64,000 bases of DNA from Anaerolineae bacterium (GTDB taxonomy: Bacteria > Chloroflexota > Anaerolineae > UBA3071): NCBI GenBank assembly GCA_029907105.1, contig JARYMM010000004.1:1-64000 (forward strand), given 5' to 3'. This document shows, piece by piece, positions 8,892-18,490 of this stretch (within the stretch, counting starts at the first letter, position 1; the number at the start of each line of letters is the position of its first letter). The notes beneath the pieces are model-generated. The model made no database searches, had not been told where the DNA came from, and worked only from the letters and a program-made list of their open reading frames with translations. The position numbers were made by a program, and so were the translations under genes.

Positions 8892-9932
8892 TCAGGTCTC
8901 CCCCAACACCTCGCGGAGGTATACGGGCCGTTCCTCGCGGAATGACTTTGTGCCGGCCAAAACGCAGGCCACGGCCCACCGTCCGTCATGACCACCCACC
9001 TTTGGCGGCGTCTCCCTCTGAATGCAGTGGATGAAATGCTCCATCTCCAGGATGTAGCCCCAGGCAAACCGTTGCCCCCAGGTGCGATAGATGGGCGTGA
9101 CCAGGCCCTGATCACGGTTGGTGCATACTACCACGGCCTGGCCCCGCATCTCGCCAATCTGCATGATCCCTCGCTCGCCCACGATCTCCACCCGCGCATC
9201 GTAGCCATATTCACAGGGACATACTCCCGAGATGCAGCCCAGGGCCCCGCTCTCGAAGCGGATGTTGACCAGGACGTTGTCATAGAAGTCAGGAACCTCT
9301 ATGCCGAGGGCCTTCCCTTTGAAGTTGGCGATTTCAGCGTAGACCCGCTCCGGATTGGAGCCCATCAGCCAGCGGGTGCAGTCCCAGTCGTGGCTGTTGA
9401 CCTCGGCCAGGAGGCCGTTCGATTTGCTCAGGTCCCAGGCCCAGGGGGGCGGCAGGCCCGGCCCGTGCGACAGCGACTTGATGAGCATGGGTCGCCCGAT
9501 CTCCCCCGCCTGAAGGCGCTCATAGGCGGCCACGAATTCGGGGTCGAAGCGGCGCATAAAGCCGATCTGCAGGAAAACGCCGTGACGCTCGGCTGCGGCG
9601 ATGATCTCATCGCACTCGGCAAGGGTGAGGGCCATCGGCTTCTCCAGAAAGACGTGCTTCCCAGCCTCCGCCGCCATCACGGCCAGGGTCTTGTGCGTGA
9701 ACGTGGGGGTGGTGATGACGACCGCATCGAACCGGCCCCACTCCAGGGCCGCTTCCAGCGATTGGAAGCGCGCTTCTATGCTGAACTGGTCGGCGGCGGC
9801 GTCCAGCACATCCCTCACAGGCTCCACAATGCCCACCAGTTCCCCCGCCGGGATATGGCTGACCAGGGAATGGGCGTGCACTTTGCCCGCCCGTCCTGCG
9901 CCCACCAGACACACCCGTATCACTTTCGACAT
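8892..9932 (-). CDS. Gfo/Idh/MocA family oxidoreductase
   Basis: The protein (346 residues) has an N-terminal Rossmann fold with the GAGRAGKVHA dinucleotide motif at residues 11-20 and the FLEKPMALT segment carrying the conserved lysine of the family. The C-terminal alpha/beta domain has the SHDWDCTRWLMG motif that holds the catalytic histidine. Members oxidise polyols, inositols or sugar derivatives with NAD(P). The nearest well-known type by pattern is inositol 2-dehydrogenase, but the substrate cannot be settled here. The start has a GAGGGGG site. It is 16 bases downstream of an SDR gene and 83 bases upstream of the isomerase gene. Confidence 0.88.
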   Translation of the reverse strand: MSKVIRVCLVGAGRAGKVHAHSLVSHIPAGELVGIVEPVRDVLDAAADQFSIEARFQSLEAALEWGRFDAVVITTPTFTHKTLAVMAAEAGKHVFLEKPMALTLAECDEIIAAAERHGVFLQIGFMRRFDPEFVAAYERLQAGEIGRPMLIKSLSHGPGLPPPWAWDLSKSNGLLAEVNSHDWDCTRWLMGSNPERVYAEIANFKGKALGIEVPDFYDNVLVNIRFESGALGCISGVCPCEYGYDARVEIVGERGIMQIGEMRGQAVVVCTNRDQGLVTPIYRTWGQRFAWGYILEMEHFIHCIQRETPPKVGGHDGRWAVACVLAGTKSFREERPVYLREVLGET

Positions 9933-9948
9933 CTCGCCCCCTCATGCC

Positions 9949-10701
9949 TCAGAGAAGAATCGAAAAACCGCCGTCCACGCTGAGGCCCTGTCCGGTGCAC
10001 CAACTGGCCTCATCGGAGGCCAGGTAGAGCACGGCGGCGGCCACGTCCTCCGGCCGCCCCAGCCGCCCCAACGGCGCCTTCTGGGCCAGTGCCTGGCGAT
10101 CGGCCTCCTCGGGCATATCGCTCAACAGCATGTCGGTGACTATGGGCCCCGGACATACGGCGTTCACGGTGATATGGTAAGGGGCCAGCTCCACGGCCAT
10201 GGCCCGGGTCAGGGAGAGCACCGCGCCCTTGGAGGCGCTGTAAGCCGCATGGCCCGGCTCCCCGACCACGGCAGCCTTGGAGGAGATATGGACGATGCGT
10301 CCCCCGCCCTGCTCGATCATGTAGGGCACAACGGCCTGGGAAGGGAAGACCACCCCCAGGACGTTCACCTCGAAGAGCCGCAGCCAGTCGGCGCGCGTCT
10401 CCTGGGTGAAGGGCGCCCGGGTGTGGATCCCGGCATTGTTGACCAGGATGTCAATGCGCCCGAACCGCCGGGCTATCTCGCCGACGGCCTCCACAACCTG
10501 CCCTTTGTCGCTCACGTCGGCCTGGAAGAAACAGGCTCGTCCGCCCTCGGCCTCGATCTGTGCCGCCGCCTTGCTGCCGGTTTCGGCGTTCTTGTCCACG
10601 ATGGCGACGGTTGCCCCTTCCGTCGCCAGCGCCCTGGCGATGGCCAGGCCGATGCCCCGGCTTCCGCCGGTGACGATGGTTACCTTCTCCCGGAATCTCA
10701 T
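9949..10701 (-). CDS. Short-chain dehydrogenase/reductase (SDR)
   Basis: This is a classical 250-residue SDR. It has the cofactor motif TGGSRGIG (residues 11-18), NNAG at 88-91, the active-site serines at 140-141, Y154 and K158 (YSASK), and a C-terminal GQGLSVDGGF. D36 after the second strand (VAIVDKN) favours NAD over NADP. Such enzymes in sugar clusters usually oxidise polyols or sugars; it was probably not recruited for fatty-acid synthesis, as there are no fatty-acid genes nearby. It has a GGGAGG site and is encoded between the FGGY kinase and the Gfo/Idh gene. Confidence 0.9.
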   Translation of the reverse strand: MRFREKVTIVTGGSRGIGLAIARALATEGATVAIVDKNAETGSKAAAQIEAEGGRACFFQADVSDKGQVVEAVGEIARRFGRIDILVNNAGIHTRAPFTQETRADWLRLFEVNVLGVVFPSQAVVPYMIEQGGGRIVHISSKAAVVGEPGHAAYSASKGAVLSLTRAMAVELAPYHITVNAVCPGPIVTDMLLSDMPEEADRQALAQKAPLGRLGRPEDVAAAVLYLASDEASWCTGQGLSVDGGFSILL

Positions 10702-10739
10702 CCCTCGCCTCCCAAGAGGCCCTCTTCAGGGCCGATATT

Positions 10740-12302
10740 TCACGCCCCTCTCCCACCAGGGGGCTGCGGCAGGGTGGCCAGCCGCCGATAGAAGGGGCCG
10801 GTTTCAGTAAGAAGAGCGATGTACTGCTGAACGCAGGCTTGATAGAAGCGATGGACCTCCGGCCGCGGCTCGATCCGGCTGATGGCCTCCACGAAGCGAC
10901 GGGCGGTGGCCTTGAGGTCGCTGAAGAGCCCCACGGCGTAGCCGGCGACGATGGCTGACCCCAGCACGGCGAACTCCTCGCGGTTCAACTGCACATAGGG
11001 AAGCCCCAGCACGTCAGCCTTGATCTGGTTCCAGAACTGGCTGCGAGCACCGCCGCCGATGACGCGCGCCTCCTTGAATTCGGTGTCCGGCAGAAGGGCC
11101 TTCTCGATGCCCAGGTAATAAGCATACTCGTAGGCGATGCCCTCCAGGATGGCGCGGTAGAAGTGGGGCTTCCGATGCGCCCAGGTGAACCCTATCCACA
11201 GCCCGCGCACGTCGGCGTCGCTGGGGCAGACGCGGCCCTGCAGATGGGGCAGGAAGAGCAGCCCATCCGAGCCGGCCGGCACCTCGCTGGCCAGGTTGTC
11301 CAGGATGGCGTAGACGTTCTCGCCCCTGGCCTGAGCCTGCTCCTTGATCTCGCTGGCCAGCTCATCCCTGAACCAGCGCAGGTTCAGCCCCCCTCCGTTG
11401 ATGTAGGCCAGGGCATACCAGAGCTCCTCCGGCACCAGCCGGGCCGTGAAGAGCGTCTTGTGCTCCACATCGGGCACGAACCTGTCCACACAGATGGCGA
11501 AGACGGAGGCCGTCCCCGCCACGTCGAAGACCAGGCCGGGCTCCACCATGGCCGCGCCCAGCATGCCTGCCGCCTGATCCCCTGCTCCGGCGGCGATGGG
11601 CGTCCCGGCCACCAGCCCGCAGTCGCGGGCTGCCTGTGGCGTCACCTTGCCGATGATCTCCCAGGGGCGCACGATGCGGGCCAGTTTCTCCGGCGGTATC
11701 CCGAACTCCCCACACAGCTCCTCATCCCAGGCTGCCCTGACCGTATCGCTGAGGCAGGAGAAATGGATGTAGGTGTAATCCATGAAAGCCTCTTCGCCCT
11801 TGAGCCCGGCCATCCGCCCGGCCACATAGCCCGCCGGAACGACGAATTTGCAGATCCTGCGGAAAACCTCGGGCCGCTCGTGCATCCACCACAGGATCTT
11901 GGGCCCGTGGGAGTAGGTTGGAGGCCCCCCGCTGCGCCGGATGATGGCCTCCTCACAGCGCCTCATCTGCTCGATGTAGGGTTTGCAGCGGGTATCCAGC
12001 CAGGAATCGTAGACCGTCGGCGTGCCCCACTCCTCGTCCACCGTGCCGATCCCGGACATCTGCCCGTCGAAAGCGATGGCCGCCACGTCCGAGGGCTTTA
12101 TGCCGCTGGATTCCAGGCACTCCCGGATGGTGCGCACGGCGGAGCCATAGAAATCCTCTGGATCCTGCTCCACCCATCCGGGCTGCGGGTAATAGAGCTT
12201 CGATTCCTCGTAGGCACTGGCAAGCAGACGTCCCTCGGCGTCGAAGATCGCTGCCTTGGTGCCCATCGTCCCCAGGTCCACGCCGATGAGGTAACTCTTC
12301 AT
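10740..12302 (-). CDS. FGGY-family carbohydrate kinase (xylulokinase-like)
   Basis: The kinase phosphorylates a sugar or ketose with ATP. At 520 residues it shows the two-domain FGGY architecture: VDLGTMGTKAAIFD (ATP phosphate loop) at the N-terminus, the AFDGQMSG segment, the GAGDQAAGMLGAAMVEPG segment at the centre, and GGGARSQFWNQIKADVLG near residue 420. The overall pattern is closest to xylulokinases, but the substrate-binding loop is not diagnostic. A GAAAGGAG site precedes the ATG at 12302. It lies between the zinc alcohol dehydrogenase and an SDR, and would phosphorylate a ketose made by the epimerase and dehydrogenases of this locus. Confidence 0.9.
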   Translation of the reverse strand: MKSYLIGVDLGTMGTKAAIFDAEGRLLASAYEESKLYYPQPGWVEQDPEDFYGSAVRTIRECLESSGIKPSDVAAIAFDGQMSGIGTVDEEWGTPTVYDSWLDTRCKPYIEQMRRCEEAIIRRSGGPPTYSHGPKILWWMHERPEVFRRICKFVVPAGYVAGRMAGLKGEEAFMDYTYIHFSCLSDTVRAAWDEELCGEFGIPPEKLARIVRPWEIIGKVTPQAARDCGLVAGTPIAAGAGDQAAGMLGAAMVEPGLVFDVAGTASVFAICVDRFVPDVEHKTLFTARLVPEELWYALAYINGGGLNLRWFRDELASEIKEQAQARGENVYAILDNLASEVPAGSDGLLFLPHLQGRVCPSDADVRGLWIGFTWAHRKPHFYRAILEGIAYEYAYYLGIEKALLPDTEFKEARVIGGGARSQFWNQIKADVLGLPYVQLNREEFAVLGSAIVAGYAVGLFSDLKATARRFVEAISRIEPRPEVHRFYQACVQQYIALLTETGPFYRRLATLPQPPGGRGA

Positions 12303-12324
12303 CGCTCACTCCTTTCACCGGTTA

Positions 12325-13368
12325 TCAGGGGATCAGGAGAACCTTGAGGTGCTCCCCCGAGGCCGCATCGGCCAGGGCCGCTCCGATCTCCCACAGCGGC
12401 CTTCGGGCCGTCACCAGGGGCTGCAGCGAGAGGCGACCGGAGGCCAGCATCTGCAACGTCTGGCGATACTGGGCGGTGTTCGATCCCGTCGTGCCGGTGA
12501 CCGTCACCTGGCCGTAGTGGATCCAATTGGAATTGACACAGGCGCGGTCGCGCCCCCCGGCCAGCCCGGCGAAGAAGTTCACCCTTCCCCGCCGCGCAGC
12601 CAGTTCCACAGCCTGCTCCTGTAGGGCCGTGGAGCCCACGGCCACGATGACCACATCGGCGCCGCGGCCATCGGTGGCCTTCAGCACCGCTTCCTTCAGG
12701 TCCTCTTTCTGGGGATCAACCACCAGGTCCGCCCCGAACTCTGCGGCCAGCCGGGCCCGATGCTCCTGCACCTCGCTGACGATGACCTGGCCTGCGCCGC
12801 TGTAGCGGGCCAGCAGGAGGTGCATCAGGCCCATCGGCCCGGCGCCCATGATGAGCATCGCTTCGCCGGGAGCGAAGCGGCAGGCCTGTTGGGCGTTGGT
12901 GCAGCAGGATAGGGGCTCGTTGAGGACTGCCTCCTCGAAGGAGAGGCTATCGGGCACCTGGACCACGTTTCCCTGGCGCACCGCCGGCGCCGTGATGCGC
13001 ATGTACTCGGCGAAGCCCCCATCGAGGGTGATGCCGAAGGCATCATAGTCGGGGCAGAGGTTGTTGTTGCCCTGCACGCACTCCCGGCACACGCCGCAGC
13101 CGAAGTTAGGGGCCACGGCCACGCGCATGCCCGGCGTCAGGTGGGCTACCCCCTCACCGACGGCGACGATCTCCCCCGCCACTTCGTGGCCCAGGATGCG
13201 TGCTGTGTCCCCGCGGATCTTGAAATGGCCGTGGTTGAAGATGCGCAGGTCGGTGGCACAGACCGAGGCGGCGCGCACCCGCATCACCGCTTCCCCCGGC
13301 CCCGGCTGGGGGGTGGGCACCTCCTCCAGCCGGATATCATGCGGGCCATGATACACCGCAGCCAGCAT
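12325..13368 (-). CDS. Zinc-dependent MDR dehydrogenase (sorbitol/threonine dehydrogenase-like)
   Basis: This is a medium-chain dehydrogenase of 347 residues from the ATG at 13368. Catalytic zinc ligands are C37, H61 and E62 (ILGHEVAG). The structural zinc cysteines are C91, C94, C97 and C105 (GCGVCREC...NLC). The Rossmann motif GAGPMGLM follows near residue 170. This pattern suits polyol or threonine dehydrogenases that oxidise a secondary alcohol with NAD. The frame extends upstream into the small lipoprotein gene, but that part lacks family similarity. In the locus it may oxidise a sugar alcohol to the ketose used by the adjacent kinase. Confidence 0.9.
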   Translation of the reverse strand: MLAAVYHGPHDIRLEEVPTPQPGPGEAVMRVRAASVCATDLRIFNHGHFKIRGDTARILGHEVAGEIVAVGEGVAHLTPGMRVAVAPNFGCGVCRECVQGNNNLCPDYDAFGITLDGGFAEYMRITAPAVRQGNVVQVPDSLSFEEAVLNEPLSCCTNAQQACRFAPGEAMLIMGAGPMGLMHLLLARYSGAGQVIVSEVQEHRARLAAEFGADLVVDPQKEDLKEAVLKATDGRGADVVIVAVGSTALQEQAVELAARRGRVNFFAGLAGGRDRACVNSNWIHYGQVTVTGTTGSNTAQYRQTLQMLASGRLSLQPLVTARRPLWEIGAALADAASGEHLKVLLIP

Positions 13369-13370
13369 GG

Positions 13371-13796
13371 CTATTCCTTCCCCAGGCAAGGCAATAACTG
13401 ATCCCGGCTCTCGATGACGATGGCCGGCCGGCCTTTGTAATCCTCGATCGTCCCTGTGATCCGCACGCACTTGCCGGCCAGGTCGGACAGGTCGAGATTG
13501 AACGAAACGCCGCAAAACGAACCGTGCTCCCGGCTGAAGATCAAGAGAGAGGCACCTTCTGCCTTGTCCACGCGCAGGACACCCCCCTCCACGCACTGAG
13601 ACTGGCCCAGATGGTCCGATGCCCAGCGCCAGGCAATGCACTCGAAGAGGCGCGTGGGCGTGGGCCCGCCTGTCACAGGTGCTTCAGAGGTAACGGTCGG
13701 GATCGGCGTAGGCCATTCGTGCTGATAGGTTCTTTTAGGCGCACAGGCCGCCAGGAGAAGTATCAGAAGCAGGATCAACACCCCTAATCTCTTCAT
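13371..13796 (-). CDS. Small predicted lipoprotein with OB-fold-like C-terminus
   Basis: The 141-residue product begins with MKRLG, a leucine-rich hydrophobic segment and a lipobox (LLAAC18), so it is probably exported and lipid-anchored. A Pro/Thr-rich linker follows. The C-terminal part (GKCVRITGTIEDYKGRPAIVI) resembles the beta-strand pattern of short OB-fold domains. No enzymatic motif is visible and the function is unknown. It ends 2 bases before the start of the zinc dehydrogenase gene and is the first gene after the terminator at 13856-13901. It may therefore start a separate transcript, although no strong promoter was recognised. Confidence 0.75.
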   Translation of the reverse strand: MKRLGVLILLLILLLAACAPKRTYQHEWPTPIPTVTSEAPVTGGPTPTRLFECIAWRWASDHLGQSQCVEGGVLRVDKAEGASLLIFSREHGSFCGVSFNLDLSDLAGKCVRITGTIEDYKGRPAIVIESRDQLLPCLGKE

Positions 13797-13855
13797 CCCA
13801 TCAACCCTCCGTTCATCACCCCCCGGGCATGGCTGAGGTCCGCCTGGAGCGGGAA

Positions 13856-13901
13856 AAGCGAAGGGAACTTCCTGTGGTCACCCAAGGAGTTCCCTTCGCT
13901 T
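13856..13901 (-). terminator. Intrinsic terminator after the first sugar ABC module
   Basis: On the minus strand, a perfect 14-bp stem AAGCGAAGGGAACT / AGTTCCCTTCGCTT with an 18-base loop follows the permease stop by 20 bases, and is followed by TT then C-rich DNA. It separates the transporter genes from the downstream dehydrogenase/kinase genes, so the locus probably has at least two transcripts or an attenuated one. Confidence 0.65.
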
Positions 13902-13921
13902 CTTTCACCCTCCGATAAGGC

Positions 13922-14956
13922 TCAGCCGCCGTACCTTCGTCGCAGTTGATCGAATAGAACAACCCCGATGATGAGCAGGCCCATGACCACCCGCTGAGCG
14001 AAGTCCTGCATGTTGTGGAGGTTCAGGACGTTGCGCAGGATGCCCATGATGAGAGCTCCGACCAGGGAGCCGATCACGCCGCCTTCCCCGCCGAAGAGGT
14101 TGGTCCCGCCGATGACGACGGCGGCGATACTCTGGAGCTCCATGCCATCCCCCATCAAGGCGTTGGCGGAATTCATCCGCCCGGTCAGCACCAGGCCGGC
14201 CAGGGCTGCCAGAACCCCCATGAGGACGTAGACCAGGAGCTTGGTGCGATCCACATCAATCCCCGAGACCCTGGCGGCTTCCCTGTTCCCTCCCAGGGCG
14301 AAGATAGCACGTCCGAACCCGGTGTGCTTCAGGATCACCCAGCCCAGGATGACGACGGCCAGGGCAATGAGGGGTCCTGCCGGAAACCCCAAGACGGTTC
14401 CACTGCCCAGCCAGATGATCTCCGGGGGCAGGTAAGCCTTGAGGGTCAGGGCGGTCAGGTGGGAAGGAACGGGCAATCCCCCGGTCAGGAGGAGCCCCAG
14501 GCCACGGGCTGTGACCATCATCCCCAGGGTGGCGATGAAATCAGGGATCCTGCCTTTGGTGATGATCAGGCCGTTGATGAGGCCCAGAAGGGCCCCAGAG
14601 GCCAGTCCCATCAGTATGGCCAGCCCCACAGGGATACCCCAATAGCAGTAGGCGACCGAGGCCAGCGAGCCAGCGAAAGCCACCACGGCCCCCACGGAGA
14701 GGTCAATGCCCGCCGAGATGATGACCATCGTCTGCCCCACGGCCAGGATGATGTCAGGAGCTGTGCGCTGGCCCACGTTGATGGCGTTGGTGGCGCTGAA
14801 GAAACGGGGAGCCGTGGAAACATAGTAGATGAAGAGAAGCACGGCGACCACCAGGATGATCCTGATGCCCAACCGTATCCTCAATTGAGGTGTCGCCACC
14901 CACGTCCCGACCCGCCCCAAAGCAGAAACGCCAGACTCGGAAGGATTTTTAACCAT
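13922..14956 (-). CDS. Sugar ABC transporter permease (RbsC/BPD_transp_2 family)
   Basis: This inner-membrane permease has 344 residues and about 8-10 membrane segments. The family signature is clear: SAGIDLSVGAVVAFAGSLA near residue 80 and GLINGLIITKGRIPDFIATLG in the middle. The C-terminal VIGGTNLFGGEGGVIGSLVGALI is typical of ribose/galactose-type carbohydrate permeases. The start at 14956 has an AAGGAGG site. The ATPase gene lies 20 bases upstream. Only one permease accompanies this ATPase, as in ribose systems where a single RbsC forms a homodimer. The binding protein is not adjacent; the lipoprotein at 22902-24191 is the best candidate. Confidence 0.92.
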   Translation of the reverse strand: MVKNPSESGVSALGRVGTWVATPQLRIRLGIRIILVVAVLLFIYYVSTAPRFFSATNAINVGQRTAPDIILAVGQTMVIISAGIDLSVGAVVAFAGSLASVAYCYWGIPVGLAILMGLASGALLGLINGLIITKGRIPDFIATLGMMVTARGLGLLLTGGLPVPSHLTALTLKAYLPPEIIWLGSGTVLGFPAGPLIALAVVILGWVILKHTGFGRAIFALGGNREAARVSGIDVDRTKLLVYVLMGVLAALAGLVLTGRMNSANALMGDGMELQSIAAVVIGGTNLFGGEGGVIGSLVGALIMGILRNVLNLHNMQDFAQRVVMGLLIIGVVLFDQLRRRYGG

Positions 14957-14976
14957 TTAGTGTCCTCCTTGAAAAT

Positions 14977-16467
14977 TTATCTCACTACCGCATACCTCAT
15001 GAGATCTTCCTGGGTGCCCTGGCCTCTGGCGAACTCGGCAGTGAAGGAACCGCCGGCCATCACCAGGATGCGGTCAGCCATGGCCAGAACTTCCGGCAAC
15101 TCCGAGGAGAGCATGATGATCCCCACCCCCTGCCCGGCCAGGTCATTCATCAGCCGAAAGACCTCTGCCTTGGCCCCGACGTCAATCCCCCGCGTCGGTT
15201 CGTCGAAGATGAGGATTTTGGAGCGGCTACATAGCCACTTGGCCAGGGCGACCTTTTGCTGATTGCCACCGCTGAGGAATTCGACCCTTTGGTGGAGTTT
15301 GGGGGTATGGATGCCCAATTCCCGCACATACTTCTCTGCCGCCTGCCTTTCCTCGCTGTGTTTGAGGAAGCCCAACTGACAGATTTGCTTCAGGCTGGCC
15401 AGGGTGATGTTGGCGGGGATGGAGAGGTGCGGGATCAGGCCCTCTTTCCGGTCCTCGGTCAGATAGCCGAAACCCAGTTCGATAGCCTCGGCGGGGGAGG
15501 AGATTTCGACCTTATTGCCGTCCACAAAGATCTCCCCGCTATCCATCCGGTCAACCCCGAAGAGAACACGGGCAAAGGGTGTGCGGCCTGACCCCAGAAG
15601 GCCGAAAATGCCCAGGATCTCCCCCTCGTGCAGGGTCAGGTTGAGGTCATGTAACATGCCCTCCACCGTCAAACCCCGAATCCTCAGAAGCTCTCTCCCC
15701 CGCGGCACCTCCGTCTTGGGGAATTGCTCCCCCAGCTCCCTGCCCACCATCATGCGGATCAGGGTGGCCTCATCGGCCTGCTCCACCGGCAAGGTGCCTA
15801 TCTTCTTGCCGTCCCGCAGGACGGTCACTCGCTGGCCGATCTGAGGGACTTCGGCCAGCCGATGGGAGACATAAATGACGGCTACCCCCTTCTCCTGTAG
15901 CCCGCGCAGAATATGGAAAAGCCGTTCCCGCTCCTCTTCGGACAGGGCTGATGTGGGTTCGTCCAATAACAGGATCTGCACATTCATGGACAGCGCCTTG
16001 GCGATCTCGGTCAATTGCCGTTCGCCCATGCTCAGGTCGCGGACGCGCTGCCGGGGGTCAATGTCAACCCCCAGATCATCCAGGATGTTCCTGGCCCGGG
16101 AGAAGGTTTCCGCCCAATCCACAGTCCCCAATGGTTTGCGCTTCGGAAGCCTGCCCAGGAAGATGTTCTCAGCCACGCTGGTGCTGGGGATGAGACTGAG
16201 CTCCTGGTATACCATGCCTATCCCCAGCTCCCAGGCATGGTGAGGGTTGAGGATCTCAACCTCCTGGCCGCGCAGAGTGATGCGGCCGCTGTCCTTGGGG
16301 AGAGAGCCACTGAGGATTTTCATAAAGGTGGACTTGCCCGCCCCGTTCTCGCCCAAAAGGACGTGGATTTCCCCCTCAAAGAGATCGAAATCCACGTGAT
16401 CGAGGGCGTGAACGCCGGGGTAACTTTTGTCAATGCCCTCAGCCCGCAAGATCAATGAAGAAGACAT
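14977..16467 (-). CDS. Sugar ABC transporter ATP-binding protein (RbsA/MglA family)
   Basis: A 496-residue double-ABC ATPase. The first domain has Walker A at G39-T47 (GENGAGKST), the signature LSMGERQL and Walker B LLLDEPTSAL. The second has the degenerate Walker A GLLGSGRTPF usual for RbsA-type proteins, with the signature LSGGNQQKVALAKWL and IFDEPTRGIDVGAK. It energises import of a monosaccharide through the permease encoded 20 bases downstream. The start has an AAGGAGG site. A 266-base gap separates it from the upstream SDR gene, so it may have its own promoter. Confidence 0.93.
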   Translation of the reverse strand: MSSSLILRAEGIDKSYPGVHALDHVDFDLFEGEIHVLLGENGAGKSTFMKILSGSLPKDSGRITLRGQEVEILNPHHAWELGIGMVYQELSLIPSTSVAENIFLGRLPKRKPLGTVDWAETFSRARNILDDLGVDIDPRQRVRDLSMGERQLTEIAKALSMNVQILLLDEPTSALSEEERERLFHILRGLQEKGVAVIYVSHRLAEVPQIGQRVTVLRDGKKIGTLPVEQADEATLIRMMVGRELGEQFPKTEVPRGRELLRIRGLTVEGMLHDLNLTLHEGEILGIFGLLGSGRTPFARVLFGVDRMDSGEIFVDGNKVEISSPAEAIELGFGYLTEDRKEGLIPHLSIPANITLASLKQICQLGFLKHSEERQAAEKYVRELGIHTPKLHQRVEFLSGGNQQKVALAKWLCSRSKILIFDEPTRGIDVGAKAEVFRLMNDLAGQGVGIIMLSSELPEVLAMADRILVMAGGSFTAEFARGQGTQEDLMRYAVVR

Positions 16468-16578
16468 GGCTTACACAGCCTCCTTGGCTGGATGAAGTTT
16501 CCCATTTTCTCTACAAACAGGGCAAGATTTTGCCTGTCACCTTAAGCCAAACGAAGGGCCTCCTGCTCGCTCCCGCAT

Positions 16579-16616
16579 GAGATTCTTCGCTCCACTTCGT
16601 TCCGCTCAGAATGACA
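16579..16616. repeat. GAGATxCTTCGCT...CGCTCAGxATGACA repeat, copy 1
   Basis: Copy of a short dispersed repeat in the 266-base gap between the ATPase and SDR genes (16468-16733). It starts GAGATTCTTCGCT and ends CGCTCAGAATGACA; a divergent second copy is at 50870-50933. The rest of the gap shows no gene. The CAGGGCAA / TTGCCTG imperfect hairpin near 16520-16540 is the only other structure seen. Confidence 0.55.
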
Positions 16617-16733
16617 TACTTGTCGGTTCGAGGCAAAGCTTCGCCGGGATTATACCACCGTCCCCGCTTCATGGCCAAATGGTCCAGGAGGAAAAGGCCC
16701 CCTTTCTCTTTCCGGACGGTTCTGGAGGGCCGC

Positions 16734-17495
16734 TCACTGGGCCGTGTACCCCCCGTCTATGGAGAGGATCGAACCTGTGGCGTAGGGGGATTCGTCGGAA
16801 GCCAGATAGAGGATGCCGGCGGCGATTTCCTCTGGCCGGCCCAGCCTGTTGGCAGGACGAACCTGTTCCAGGGCACGCCGTGCGGCGGCCGGGTCTGGCG
16901 CCCTTTCCACCGCCGCCTTCACCAGAGGAGTCTCTGTGGTGCCAGGACACACGCAGTTGACCCTGACATGATAAGGGGCAAAATCTACGGCCATGCTCCG
17001 GGTCAAAGCGATGACCCCGCCCTTGGACACATTATAGGCAACCTGATTCTTGATGCCCACGATCCCGGCTTCGGAGCTGACATTCACGATGGAGCCACCG
17101 CCTCCCCTGATCATCTCGGGGATGCAGTACTTGGAACAGAGGAAAACGCCTTTGAGATTGACGTCCAGGATGCGGTCCCAATCCTCCTCCGATGTCTCCA
17201 CAGCATTGGCCTGCATGTAGATGCCGGCATTGTTGACCAGGATGTCCAGTTTGCCGTACGTTTCAACGGCGGTCCTGGCCATTCTCTCGGCATCGGCCGC
17301 CCTGGACACATCCACCTGGACGAAGATAGCCTCTCCGCCGCCTGCCTTGATCAGGCTAACCGTTTCCGCCCCCATGTGCGGATCGCGGTCGGCGACCACC
17401 ACTTTGGCCCCCTCCCTGGCGAAGAGAAGGGCAGTGGAACGACCGATCCCTGCCCCTGCGCCTGTAATGATGGCGACCTTACCAGCCAGCCTCAT
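16734..17495 (-). CDS. Short-chain dehydrogenase/reductase (SDR)
   Basis: A classical SDR of 253 residues from the ATG at 17495. It has TGAGAGIG (11-18), NNAG (88-91), active-site serines about 140-141, Y154 and K158 (YNVSK), and the D36-containing VVVADRD suggesting NAD. The C-terminal [13 protein letters not shown] is typical. It is 17 bases downstream of a sugar permease gene, so it is probably co-expressed with the second ABC module and acts on the imported sugar or polyol. It resembles the SDR at 9949 only at family level; the two probably act at different steps. Confidence 0.9.
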   Translation of the reverse strand: MRLAGKVAIITGAGAGIGRSTALLFAREGAKVVVADRDPHMGAETVSLIKAGGGEAIFVQVDVSRAADAERMARTAVETYGKLDILVNNAGIYMQANAVETSEEDWDRILDVNLKGVFLCSKYCIPEMIRGGGGSIVNVSSEAGIVGIKNQVAYNVSKGGVIALTRSMAVDFAPYHVRVNCVCPGTTETPLVKAAVERAPDPAAARRALEQVRPANRLGRPEEIAAGILYLASDESPYATGSILSIDGGYTAQ

Positions 17496-17512
17496 TTTTC
17501 CCTCCCTGAATG

Positions 17513-18490
17513 TCACTTGATGATCTTTATCCTCTTTCTGTCTATTGTGGCGACGCTCATGCCCAGGGCGATCAAGCCGAAGACGATCATCTGGGTATCG
17601 CGGCCGATGGCCAGCATGAGCATTCCCGCCTGAATCCACGTAATGATGATCACCCCCAGCAGGGTTCTGTGTGGGCCTCCGACACCACCGGTGAGAGCTG
17701 TGCCGCCGGCGACCACGCTGGCGAAAAGCGGTATGGGCATATCCGCACCGATCAACATGGAGCCACCCCCCAACTGGGCCATATACAAAACCCCCGCCAA
17801 CCCCGCCAGAAAGCCGCTGAGCATGAAGACATAGATTCTATGCCTCTCCACGTTGATGCCCGAAAGCCCGGCCCCGATCAGGTTTCCTCCCACCGCATAC
17901 GTGCGCCTTCCAAATGGCGTGTATATGGCTATGAAGGTGCTGATCAGCCAGATGCCTATCGCCCAATAGAAAATCGAGGGTAAACCGGCGATGAAGGTCG
18001 TCGCCAGGGACCTGAAAGTCTCATTATATATGATGTGGAGGAAGCCCTTGGAGAGATATAGCGCAGCCCCCTCAACGACCACAGAAACGCCAAGGGTGGC
18101 CATAAAAGAGGGGACATTGAACCTGGCCACGAAGAGCCCGTTGATAAAACCGAGCCCCGTGCTGATGATTAAAGCTAAAGGGATCACCAGGAACCCAAGC
18201 TTGTCCATGTACAACACGCACAGGAGCGCTGCCAGCTTCAACAGGCTTACCACCGAGAAGTCAAAAGAGCCCATCATGACCACGAAGGTTAATCCACAGG
18301 CGGCTATCAGGAAGTAGGACATGGCATACACCAAAGTGATCATCCCATCATGGCTGAGGAAGAACGGGTTTACCGCCTGGAATCCGACGATAATCGCTAT
18401 GGCGGCGACGATCGGTCCGACCGTGGTCATATTTCTTCGCAGCCAACCCTGGGAAAACAGCGGTCTGGCCATCGCTTTTTCACCCCTCAC
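17513..18490 (-). CDS. Sugar ABC transporter permease (BPD_transp_2 family)
   Basis: This membrane permease of 325 residues has the carbohydrate-uptake signatures: [18 protein letters not shown], then [21 protein letters not shown], and [21 protein letters not shown] near the C-terminus. Its start overlaps the stop of the preceding permease by 4 bases, indicating translational coupling. An alternative ATG lies 18 bases inside (18472). With the second permease it would form a heterodimeric channel served by the ATPase at 19452. Confidence 0.9.
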   Translation of the reverse strand: MRGEKAMARPLFSQGWLRRNMTTVGPIVAAIAIIVGFQAVNPFFLSHDGMITLVYAMSYFLIAACGLTFVVMMGSFDFSVVSLLKLAALLCVLYMDKLGFLVIPLALIISTGLGFINGLFVARFNVPSFMATLGVSVVVEGAALYLSKGFLHIIYNETFRSLATTFIAGLPSIFYWAIGIWLISTFIAIYTPFGRRTYAVGGNLIGAGLSGINVERHRIYVFMLSGFLAGLAGVLYMAQLGGGSMLIGADMPIPLFASVVAGGTALTGGVGGPHRTLLGVIIITWIQAGMLMLAIGRDTQMIVFGLIALGMSVATIDRKRIKIIK